Assembly: GCA_001771735.1 (NCBI GenBank)
Contig: MEUM01000116.1
Location: forward strand, 1-7,297
Length of the DNA: 7,297 nt
Source: Caldifarciminota bacterium RBG_13_43_14
Lineage (GTDB): Bacteria; Hydrothermota; Tepidihabitantia; SM23-42
Direction of reading: 5' to 3'
A program made the translations under genes and the position numbers. Under the pieces are notes generated by a model. The model worked only from the letters and a program-made list of their open reading frames with translations. It searched no databases and was not told the origin of the DNA. Shown here piece after piece: positions 1 through 5,899 of this stretch. Position 1 is the first letter of the stretch, and each line of letters begins with the position of its first letter.

Positions 1-1874
1 TGGAAAAAGCCAAATCGCTGATTATTGCTGCCGTCGAAAAAATGAAAGCAGCAAATCCCGAACAAACAAAAGTGTTCGATATAAAAAATAAAGATGCTCT
101 GATAATTGGTGGCGGTGTTGCCGGTATCGAGGTCGCTTCACAACTGGCTCATAACGGGATAAACGTCAATCTCATTGAACGTACACCATTTTTGGGTGGC
201 ATGGTCGCCAGCCTGGACCGGCTCTACCCCGAAGGAACACCCTACAGCCATACGCTCATGCCCCATATCGCTAATCTGCTGAGCAGCCCGAACATCAATT
301 ATCATTTCAATACTGAATTATCAAGCATACAGGGAAATGTCGGGAACTACTCGGTTATGGTTTCCAGCAGATCCAGAGGGGTCATCAACTGTTCGAATTG
401 TGGTAAATGCGTGGATGTGTGTCCGGTAGAGATTAATGACGCCGGTAAAAAGAGAAAAGCGATCTACTACATACCTACTTTCCCTGATACCTTTGCGGTC
501 GATTGGGATACGTGCACAAAGTGCGGAGAATGTATCAAGGTGTGCGAAGGTAAGATTGAGCTCGATGATAGGAGGGCTGAGCGTCAGATAAACGCCGGTG
601 CTGTAGTTGTGGCCACCGGTTTAAACTGGTACGATCTGAATAAGGTAGAGGAGTATGGATACGAGCGCCTCTCCGGGGTTATGTCTACGATCGAATTTGA
701 ACGCGCGGTCGCAGCTGGCACGCTGAAGCCCAAGAAAGTCGTAATCATCTGCTGCGCGGGTTCACGTGATTCAAGACACCTACTCTACTGCTCCAAAGTG
801 TGTTGCTTCCTCGCGCTCAAGGAGGCCAAACTGGTCATAGATCGATACCCGAATACTCAGGTTTATATCGCGGTAATGGATATGCGCAGTCATGGGACAT
901 TCGAATATCTTTATAACACAGTACGAGAACGCGGCGTTTCTTTCGTACGGGGAAAGCCATCAGAGGTTATACCGCGTGACGGTAATCTTATCGTGCGAAC
1001 CGAGGACCTTTACACAAACGAACTGCTTGAGATCGAAGCCGACACAGTTGTTCTGAGCGCTGGCTTTGTAGCTGATAAAATCACGTTTGGTAAACTGGGT
1101 ATTGAACTGAATAATGACTTTCCTATTCTTTTTGAGAATGCGGCGCTCGGCAATACGCAACTGCCGCGTGGCATTTTTTCTGCGGGTTCGGCGACGTTTC
1201 CAGCGGGTGTCCGGGATACGCTTATTGATGCGCGGAAAGCGGCTTTTTCAGTCCTCAATCTTTTGCGGCAGGATAACATCATAACAAAAATGCCAAATGC
1301 AGTAATCAATGAAGATTTCTGCAGTGTATGCAAAATGTGTATCAGTACGTGTCCATATGGCGCAATATCAATAATCGATGAAAAAATCCGCGTTAACAAA
1401 GAACTGTGTATGGGTTGTGGCATATGTGCAAGCACCTGTCCAGCCAATGCAAGTCAGTTAGAGGGATTCAATGTCCAAGCCTTACGCAATCAAATAAGCG
1501 CATTAATCAAAAGAGGAGATATACTTGCACTGCTCTGTAAGTGGTCAGCGTACAATGCTACGGATCGAGCCGCATATGATAAGTACTCCTATCCGGAGAA
1601 CGTTAAAATAATCCGCGTACCGTGCAGCGGGGCGGTCGATACTTCGCATATTATGGAAGCACTTGTCAAAGGAGCAAAAGGGGTGCTTATCGGTGGATGC
1701 TACCCCCATTCATGTCATTATGCAAATGGTAATTTTCGTGCTAAAACACGTGAGCAGCTATTGAGTTTGAATCTCGGTCTTATGGGATTCGATAAAAAAC
1801 GGGTACGGCTGGAATGGATCGGCAAAGACGAAGCACAGAAATTTGTCGATATTGTGATGGAAATGAACGAATGA
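1..1874 (+). CDS. hdrA: HdrA-MvhD fusion: heterodisulfide reductase subunit A-like flavoprotein with C-terminal MvhD/FlpD domain (5'-partial)
   Basis: FAD- and iron-sulfur-containing electron-transfer subunit related to CoB-CoM heterodisulfide reductase A, expected to be cytoplasmic and to bifurcate or relay electrons with HdrBC-type and dehydrogenase partners not in this window. Residues below are counted from the ATG at 42. Seen: FAD-binding GGGVAG (23-28); ferredoxin cysteines C117/C120/C123/C127 and C158/C161/C164/C168; the HdrA-specific CAGSRD...YCSKVCC block (C238, C250, C254, C255) expected to hold the non-canonical cluster; a second ferredoxin pair C427/C430/C433/C437 and C456/C459/C462/C466; and from about 475 to the end an MvhD/FlpD domain with CKWSAY, PCSG, GGCYP and SCHYANGNF. 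The frame is open from base 3, before the ATG at 42, and reads EKAKSLIIAAVEKMKAANP, resembling the end of the HdrA N-terminal domain. The ATG at 42 has no ribosome binding site. The true start is therefore upstream and roughly 100-150 residues are missing. Family assignment is certain; the physiological partner is unknown. Confidence 0.95.
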   Translation, partial: EKAKSLIIAAVEKMKAANPEQTKVFDIKNKDALIIGGGVAGIEVASQLAHNGINVNLIERTPFLGGMVASLDRLYPEGTPYSHTLMPHIANLLSSPNINYHFNTELSSIQGNVGNYSVMVSSRSRGVINCSNCGKCVDVCPVEINDAGKKRKAIYYIPTFPDTFAVDWDTCTKCGECIKVCEGKIELDDRRAERQINAGAVVVATGLNWYDLNKVEEYGYERLSGVMSTIEFERAVAAGTLKPKKVVIICCAGSRDSRHLLYCSKVCCFLALKEAKLVIDRYPNTQVYIAVMDMRSHGTFEYLYNTVRERGVSFVRGKPSEVIPRDGNLIVRTEDLYTNELLEIEADTVVLSAGFVADKITFGKLGIELNNDFPILFENAALGNTQLPRGIFSAGSATFPAGVRDTLIDARKAAFSVLNLLRQDNIITKMPNAVINEDFCSVCKMCISTCPYGAISIIDEKIRVNKELCMGCGICASTCPANASQLEGFNVQALRNQISALIKRGDILALLCKWSAYNATDRAAYDKYSYPENVKIIRVPCSGAVDTSHIMEALVKGAKGVLIGGCYPHSCHYANGNFRAKTREQLLSLNLGLMGFDKKRVRLEWIGKDEAQKFVDIVMEMNE

Positions 1875-1920
1875 CCGGGATAATCTGGTATACGCCATAA
1901 ACAACAACAAACTTTAATTG

Positions 1921-3009
1921 TCAATCAATCTTAAATAATTTCAAGTATTCACCATATCCCTTTTCAATCAATTCCTCTTTAGGTATGAATTCAAGCGCAG
2001 CGGAATTTATGCAATAACGTAAGCCCGTCGATGGCGGGCCATCATCAAAAACATGCCCCAGATGTGAATCTGCGCTCTTGCTCCTTACTTCCGTGCGAAC
2101 CATGCTACAACTTTTATCGATCCGTTCAACAACAACACTATCGCTTAACGGTTTGATAAAACTTGGCCAACCGCAGCCAGAATCGAACTTGTCCCGGGAA
2201 CTGAATAATGGTGCACCAGAAACAATATCCACATAGATGCCGTCGTTCTTATTGTCCCAATATTCATTGTTAAAAGGCGGCTCAGTGCCGTTTTCTTGAG
2301 TAACACGATATTGCATCGGGCTCAATTTTTTCTTTAGCTCATCCTGGGGTAGTTTTACGATCCGGTTTATTGTTAATTTCATTTTATGGTTATCCCAGAC
2401 ATCCTTGATATAATGTTCCCGTCCCGAGAGAGATCGGTAGGTCTTATATCGTACTGGACACTTTTTATAATAATCCTGATGATAGTCTTCGGCTGGATAG
2501 AATATTGATGCTGGCTTGATCTTGGTGACGATCGGATCCATGAATATTTTCGATTCTTCAAGCAATCTCTGGTACTGCTCAACCACGGCTCTCTGCTCAT
2601 CACTATGATAGAATATCGCGGTACGATATTGCTCACCCTGGTCAGCAAATTGACCATTTGGATCAGTGGGATCAATCTGTTGCCAGAATACCTCCAGCAA
2701 TTTTTCATAGGTGATCTTATCTGGATCGTATAATACCTGTACAGCCTCGTAATGACCGGTTCTACCACTACAGACCTGTTCATAGGATGGATTCTTGACT
2801 GTACCACCAGTATATCCCGATATCACCTTTACTACCCCCTCCAAATTCTCAAAAGGCGGCTCCAAACACCAAAAACAACCACCGGCAAATGTCGCCGTCT
2901 GGTATTTTGATTGATCACTATTATCCATAATATTTCCTTTTTTATTATTCTGATTATTGCAAAAAACACTTAAGATCGGTACTAATATCAACAAAATCAA
3001 TATTTTCAT
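1921..3009 (-). CDS. msrAB: Fused peptide methionine sulfoxide reductase MsrA-MsrB with N-terminal export-type signal
   Basis: Reduces both S- (MsrA) and R- (MsrB) methionine sulfoxide in proteins. The 362-residue form starts at 3009, where GGAGG lies 6 bases upstream; the frame stays open to 3072 but that extension has no such site. Residues 1-16 form a hydrophobic signal (MKILILLILVPILSVF) followed by C17 and a polar Asn/Lys-rich linker, so the protein may be a lipoprotein or membrane-anchored; Phe just before the cysteine is atypical for a lipobox. MsrA domain, about 38-195: GCFWC with catalytic C45, and AEDYHQDYYKK (173-183). MsrB domain, about 210-345: GCGWPSF (C279), SHLGHVFDDGP and RYCINSAAL with catalytic C333. 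The usual zinc CxxC positions of MsrB are non-cysteine (YVDIVSGAPLF), as in the PilB-like, zinc-free type. A second start with its own ribosome binding site lies at codon 28 (ATG 2926-2928). The gene converges on hdrA with a 46-base gap. Confidence 0.95.
   Translation of the reverse strand: MKILILLILVPILSVFCNNQNNKKGNIMDNSDQSKYQTATFAGGCFWCLEPPFENLEGVVKVISGYTGGTVKNPSYEQVCSGRTGHYEAVQVLYDPDKITYEKLLEVFWQQIDPTDPNGQFADQGEQYRTAIFYHSDEQRAVVEQYQRLLEESKIFMDPIVTKIKPASIFYPAEDYHQDYYKKCPVRYKTYRSLSGREHYIKDVWDNHKMKLTINRIVKLPQDELKKKLSPMQYRVTQENGTEPPFNNEYWDNKNDGIYVDIVSGAPLFSSRDKFDSGCGWPSFIKPLSDSVVVERIDKSCSMVRTEVRSKSADSHLGHVFDDGPPSTGLRYCINSAALEFIPKEELIEKGYGEYLKLFKID
2935..2940 (-). promoter_or_regulatory. Internal ribosome binding site for a possible cytosolic MsrAB
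   Basis: On the minus strand AAAGGA is followed by 6 bases and an in-frame ATG at 2926-2928 (codon 28 of msrAB). Initiation here would give a 335-residue protein beginning MDNSDQSKYQ that lacks the hydrophobic signal and keeps both catalytic domains. The site is visible; its use is inferred. Confidence 0.45.
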
Positions 3010-3015
3010 ATCAAA

Positions 3016-3020
3016 CCTCC
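3016..3020 (-). promoter_or_regulatory. Ribosome binding site fixing the msrAB signal-peptide start
   Basis: On the minus strand GGAGG sits 6 bases before the ATG at 3007-3009. This decides the 362-residue start over the longer open frame to 3072, whose extra 21 residues would put charged sequence ahead of the hydrophobic segment. Confidence 0.85.
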
Positions 3021-3192
3021 ATTTTACAATCTCAGTAATCATTTCTTTTATCCAACCAATCGGGGAAGCCATTCATTTTCTTTCGGAGCTTCCTATTATT
3101 TTGACAATGAAATGTTAAGCGCGGTTCACTGCTATTGATATATGATGATACTGGGTATTATTACTGGTATTAGAGAATCGACAGATTTAATA

Positions 3193-3711
3193 TTATCTTG
3201 CTGTTTTCTGGTACTCCTTGACCAGATCCAACCATTGACGAGCCGTAGTTCTGCAATAATTAAATGTATCATTAACAAAAAAATTAGCATGTTGTTCAGG
3301 ATGATTTTCGTGTATCCAGTCAATTATCGTTGTCCAGGCATTCTGGTACTTCTTGAAACTATCGATAGCGAATTCTGTATTGATCGCAGTTATCCGATCA
3401 TCCTTAACCGTTATCAAAAACGGTTCGTAAACAATCGATTCAATACCCATCAGCCGTAACCATTCATTCGATTCAACCAGACGGCATCGCGCTGTATCCT
3501 TTAAAAGCATCGTGTGGGATATTTTATAAATAGGATTCATCATAGCTTCCCATTCAGTAACACCCTGCATTGCGATTTTTCCATTTTTTAACCAGATCCC
3601 CGCAAGCTTACCGGTTATGTTATCCGCGTAAAATCGCATTATATCATTTACCTCATGACGGTTTTTTGAAGACACAAAATCATTCAGCAAATCACTGTTT
3701 GTCTTTGCCAT
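3193..3711 (-). CDS. Small NTF2/SnoaL-like domain protein, function unknown
   Basis: A 172-residue soluble protein with no signal peptide or membrane helix. The ATG at 3709-3711 is preceded by AAAGGAG at 5-base spacing; the frame is open to 3729 but that extension would contain the ribosome binding site itself. The order of secondary structure (helical N-terminus with RHEVNDIMRFYADN, then GIWLKNGKIAMQGVTEWEAM, then strands such as SIVYEPFLITVKDDRITAINTEF) recalls the NTF2/SnoaL-like fold, where a helix-capped beta-sheet encloses a ligand pocket. This is a pattern judgement, not a motif match, and no catalytic residue can be named. The C-terminal third (WTTIIDWIHENHPEQHANFF) is helical and rich in aromatic residues and histidine. 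Neighbours are the glycosyltransferase upstream (136-base gap) and msrAB downstream (183-base gap), so it may be transcribed on its own. Confidence 0.75.
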   Translation of the reverse strand: MAKTNSDLLNDFVSSKNRHEVNDIMRFYADNITGKLAGIWLKNGKIAMQGVTEWEAMMNPIYKISHTMLLKDTARCRLVESNEWLRLMGIESIVYEPFLITVKDDRITAINTEFAIDSFKKYQNAWTTIIDWIHENHPEQHANFFVNDTFNYCRTTARQWLDLVKEYQKTAR

Positions 3712-3763
3712 TGATGCTCCTTTCCTCAACTCAATATTACTTATTTTTTGAAAATAATCAAGT

Positions 3764-3769
3764 ATTATA
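3764..3769 (-). promoter_or_regulatory. Candidate -10 element within a palindrome, upstream of the NTF2-like gene
   Basis: On the minus strand a perfect TATAAT lies about 52 bases before the start of the NTF2-like gene, inside a 13-base perfect palindrome (AAGTATTATACTT, 3760-3772). No good -35 is found at 16-18 bases; TTGGGC is at 19. The promoter is possible, and the palindrome could be an operator or chance in AT-rich DNA. Confidence 0.35.
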
Positions 3770-3847
3770 CTTAATTGTTTTTCAGGTTGCCCAAATAATT
3801 AAACCATTGGTTTCCCGGCGACTATGGATCATGGATTATCGTCTTGT

Positions 3848-4993
3848 TTAAGAATGTGATTTTGACCGGTATTTTCTGGCTAATCGACTATACTCGTTGA
3901 GAATAACTGAATTTATCTCCTGCCAGGATTGTTTTTGAGCAAACGCCAGCCCGGATTCGCGGCAACGGGAATAAAATTCCCGGTCATTTTTCAATTTAAT
4001 GATACAATTAATGAATGATCCAATTTGCCATGACTTGGCGATCAATCCTCCTCCTGATTTCTCAACGACCTCAGGGCATCCTCCACGATCAGCTACGACC
4101 ACAGGAATTCCTGAAGCCATGGCTTCCAACAAAACATTTCCAAAAGTCTCGGTAGTTGATGGATGCAGTAACAGATCACTGCTGGCATAGACTTTAGATA
4201 GATCCTGGCCAACCAGATAACCAGGGAAAATCGCTTCCGGCATTGTTTTCCTAAGTTCATCCTCGATCGGGCCTGAACCGGCTAATACAAAACCGATATT
4301 TCTTAGTCCCAATTCCTTTATCCGCATGTAAATATTAATAAGAACACGCAGATCTTTGTACCAGACGAATCGACCCACATATAGAATCACGAATTTGTTT
4401 TCCATGCCCCACTCGCGTCGTAAACTGTCGGTTCTAAATAAAAGATTGTATTGGTCTAGATGTATGCCGCGGGACCAGATCTCGGTATTACGGATGCCAT
4501 GCTCCTGTAATTGTCTTCGTATACGCTCGGTCGGGACGAAAACAGCAGTGCATTTATTATAAAACCAGCGGCCATATCTCCATCCCACATCATTCAACAG
4601 TCTAAAAAGTATCTTATGATAGTACTTCAAATAGGATAGAAAATCCGTATGATATACTGAAACGACCGGGATGCTCCGTTTCCTCGCATATTTCAAAAAA
4701 TTGTAGCCAATGACATCCGGCGTGGCAATGTGAAAAACATCGGCGTCAAATTGATCGAGCTTCGACTTAATGATCGGGCCATAAAATCCAAGCCGGTAAT
4801 CCGGATATAAAATAAGAGGACGTGAGGGCGCACGATTAACATCCAAGCCGCAGATTTTTCCAATCTTGATCTCTGAATTCCAGAGCATAAGATCATGTCC
4901 TGCTTCTTTGATCGATGTAATAAGCTCATGAAGGGTTTTAGTAACCCCGTCCCGATCCTTAGCCATAGCGCCGGAATAAAGTACGATCCTCAC
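3848..4993 (-). CDS. Glycosyltransferase, GT4-like (GT-B fold)
   Basis: A 381-residue GT-B glycosyltransferase that should transfer a sugar from a nucleotide-sugar donor to a lipid, polysaccharide or similar acceptor at the cytoplasmic face of the membrane. Seen: N-terminal first strand MRIVLYSG followed by a short loop and DGVTKTLHELI; VSVYHTDF (111-118), with the His typical of this family; VGRFVWYKDL (206-215) at the start of the donor domain; FVLAGSGP (235-242); and the E-x7-E donor-binding motif E282...E290 in TETFGNVLLEAMASGIPVV. It resembles family 4 enzymes such as GDP-mannose-dependent alpha-mannosyltransferases and SqdX-type enzymes; donor and acceptor cannot be read from the sequence. 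The start is GTG, with GGAG 7 bases upstream. An in-frame stop shortly upstream rules out a useful longer form. The GTG overlaps by one base the TAG of a short upstream frame, which suggests translational coupling. Confidence 0.93.
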   Translation of the reverse strand: MRIVLYSGAMAKDRDGVTKTLHELITSIKEAGHDLMLWNSEIKIGKICGLDVNRAPSRPLILYPDYRLGFYGPIIKSKLDQFDADVFHIATPDVIGYNFLKYARKRSIPVVSVYHTDFLSYLKYYHKILFRLLNDVGWRYGRWFYNKCTAVFVPTERIRRQLQEHGIRNTEIWSRGIHLDQYNLLFRTDSLRREWGMENKFVILYVGRFVWYKDLRVLINIYMRIKELGLRNIGFVLAGSGPIEDELRKTMPEAIFPGYLVGQDLSKVYASSDLLLHPSTTETFGNVLLEAMASGIPVVVADRGGCPEVVEKSGGGLIAKSWQIGSFINCIIKLKNDREFYSRCRESGLAFAQKQSWQEINSVILNEYSRLARKYRSKSHS

Positions 4994-5082
4994 TAGACCA
5001 CTCCGTTCAATAGTTCAATAATACTGCTGAGCTTATCGATTTCGTGATCGGCATGCTGTTCTCTTTCTGGAATGCTTGACAT
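4993..5082 (-). CDS. Candidate 29-residue mini-ORF, stop overlapping the glycosyltransferase start
   Basis: Reads MSSIPEREQHADHEIDKL... and ends in SSIIELLNGVV, an acidic stretch followed by an amphipathic helix. Its TAG stop (4993-4995) shares the G of the glycosyltransferase GTG, an overlap typical of translationally coupled genes. No ribosome binding site precedes its ATG (5080-5082), and two in-frame TAA codons lie just before it, so it cannot extend. It occupies another frame of the 3' half of the small lipoprotein ORF. It may be a coupling peptide, the tail of a decayed gene, or chance. Confidence 0.3.
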   Translation of the reverse strand: MSSIPEREQHADHEIDKLSSIIELLNGVV

Positions 5083-5192
5083 TTATTAATATTTTTTTTA
5101 TCACGCATTCTCTGGCGATAATGCTGATCAATATCATTTGATCCATTGCAGCCGAGCATTATAAAAATGATTATTGTTGAAAAAATCCTCAT
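5007..5192 (-). CDS. Small putative lipoprotein, function unknown
   Basis: A 61-residue ORF beginning MRIFSTIIIFIMLGC, a short basic and hydrophobic signal with a plausible lipobox ending MLGC (C15), then a polar region (NGSNDIDQHYRQRMRDKK). The second half is not obviously protein-like, and another frame across the same DNA looks better, so the true 3' end is uncertain; an 8-base A run at 5091-5098 (T run on the + strand) is a possible slip point. No ribosome binding site precedes the ATG; instead a good -10 ends 6 bases before it, which would make the message nearly leaderless. It ends 13 bases before the glycosyltransferase start. I recognise no family. Confidence 0.45.
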   Translation of the reverse strand: MRIFSTIIIFIMLGCNGSNDIDQHYRQRMRDKKNINKCQAFQKENSMPITKSISSAVLLNY

Positions 5193-5198
5193 TGTATC

Positions 5199-5226
5199 AT
5201 TGTAACCAGTGACCTGGTCAAGTCAA
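5199..5226 (-). promoter_or_regulatory. Sigma70-type promoter for the lipoprotein/glycosyltransferase genes, apparently leaderless
   Basis: On the minus strand TTGACT (5221-5226), a 16-base spacer and TACAAT (5199-5204), each hexamer one mismatch from consensus. The -10 ends 6 bases before the ATG at 5190-5192, so transcription would be expected to start at or very near the A of that ATG. This agrees with the absence of a ribosome binding site there. Confidence 0.55.
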
Positions 5227-5228
5227 GC

Positions 5229-5249
5229 GTCGATGAGCCTTACATCGAC
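5229..5249 (-). other. Hairpin just after the membrane-protein stop
   Basis: A perfect 7-base inverted repeat, GTCGATG / CATCGAC, with a 7-base loop, begins in the stop codon of the membrane-protein gene and ends two bases before the next -35 element. No T run follows it, so it is not a canonical intrinsic terminator; it could stabilise a 3' end. Confidence 0.35.
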
Positions 5250-5851
5250 TATGCAGATCTTGATTGTGATTGAAGCGTTGATTTTCCTGCCTGATATCGT
5301 TTGATCAACGTGAAAACAGTTACTGCAATCGCAATAACAATCGATAACATCAAAATTGCGATCGAAAATAATATAGTTCCAACCAGCCTTCCTACAAATC
5401 CCTGCCCTACGGCCAGCACTATTCGCGGACCCGGTTCTTGAGCTGCATACCAACCTGATATTTCATACCTTCCAGGATGGGCTATTTCAAACTCAAAAAT
5501 AGCGAAACCAGCCCGACCACCCATTGTGTAATTGGAACTGACCGTGGTCGGGATCACAGCAACTGGCTTTTGATTCTGCTTGTCTACGACAAAAACCTGA
5601 AAACCCGATAAATTCTCACTGGTCACAAAAACCTGATTGTCGATGACACTACGATGTTCATAAAATACAGTGTATTTACCATCTTTTTCAAGAGTAATAT
5701 CGTGATTGCCGGGCATGACCATCTGGGTCATCCCTTTATTCATATTCTTCAAACCGCTGAATAATAAAACAACAAATAGAATAATACCGGATACAGCTAC
5801 GATCGCTGCAACCAAATACCAGATCCGACCCGGTTTGCCTTCGCTATCCAT
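5249..5851 (-). CDS. Two-helix membrane protein with extracytoplasmic beta-rich domain, unknown family
   Basis: A 200-residue protein with transmembrane helices at about 11-33 and 154-183. Positive residues lie before the first helix (K7, R9) and after the second (K184, R185), predicting both ends in the cytoplasm and residues 34-150 outside. That domain is beta-rich, with paired patterns HDITLEKDGKYTVFYEHRS and FEFEIAHPGRYEISGWY, resembling a beta-sandwich of the kind where a glycine-tyrosine strand ends each half; GGRAGFAIFEFEI (111-123) is the most distinctive stretch. I know similar unnamed bacterial membrane proteins only as hypothetical and assign no function. The ATG at 5849-5851 has AAGGAGG 5 bases upstream. 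It has its own perfect promoter in the 48-base gap after the flavoprotein gene, so it probably starts a new transcription unit. Confidence 0.85.
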   Translation of the reverse strand: MDSEGKPGRIWYLVAAIVAVSGIILFVVLLFSGLKNMNKGMTQMVMPGNHDITLEKDGKYTVFYEHRSVIDNQVFVTSENLSGFQVFVVDKQNQKPVAVIPTTVSSNYTMGGRAGFAIFEFEIAHPGRYEISGWYAAQEPGPRIVLAVGQGFVGRLVGTILFSIAILMLSIVIAIAVTVFTLIKRYQAGKSTLQSQSRSA

Positions 5852-5869
5852 TCATACCTCCTTGACCAT

Positions 5870-5897
5870 ATTATATAATTAAAGTTCGCGATGTCAA
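5870..5897 (-). promoter_or_regulatory. Perfect consensus sigma70 promoter for the membrane-protein gene
   Basis: On the minus strand TTGACA (5892-5897), a 16-base spacer and TATAAT (5870-5875). Both hexamers match consensus exactly. The -35 begins 2 bases after the stop of the flavoprotein gene. Expected initiation near 5863 leaves a leader of about 12 bases that holds little more than the AAGGAGG ribosome binding site. Confidence 0.8.
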
Positions 5898-5899
5898 TT

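Noticed and set aside
1010..1447. 145-codon open frame on the minus strand inside hdrA
   Set aside because: Antisense shadow of a certain gene; no ribosome binding site and no recognisable domain.
1874..1889. Possible terminator hairpin between the convergent hdrA and msrAB
   Set aside because: Only a 5-base stem with a G-T pair and no T run after it.
2379..2807. 142-codon open frame inside msrAB
   Set aside because: Lies in another frame of the same strand across a conserved catalytic gene; composition (Arg/Ser/Ile-rich) is typical of a shadow.
3010..3072. 21-residue N-terminal extension of MsrAB
   Set aside because: Would put charged residues before the signal segment and contains the GGAGG that serves the internal ATG.
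3101..3106. TTGACA on the + strand as a -35 element
   Set aside because: No acceptable -10 at 16-18 bases and no + strand gene follows.
3142..3459. 105-codon + strand open frame opposite the NTF2-like gene
   Set aside because: The minus-strand gene has a strong ribosome binding site and a normal protein composition; the + frame has neither.
3775..3847. Imperfect dyad around the ATGGATCATGGATT repeat downstream of the glycosyltransferase
   Set aside because: Too many mismatches for a stem and no T run; the short direct repeat is likely chance.
3570..3851. 93-codon + strand open frame across the NTF2-like gene start and the gap after the glycosyltransferase
   Set aside because: No ribosome binding site, no domain, and it overlaps the well-supported start on the other strand.
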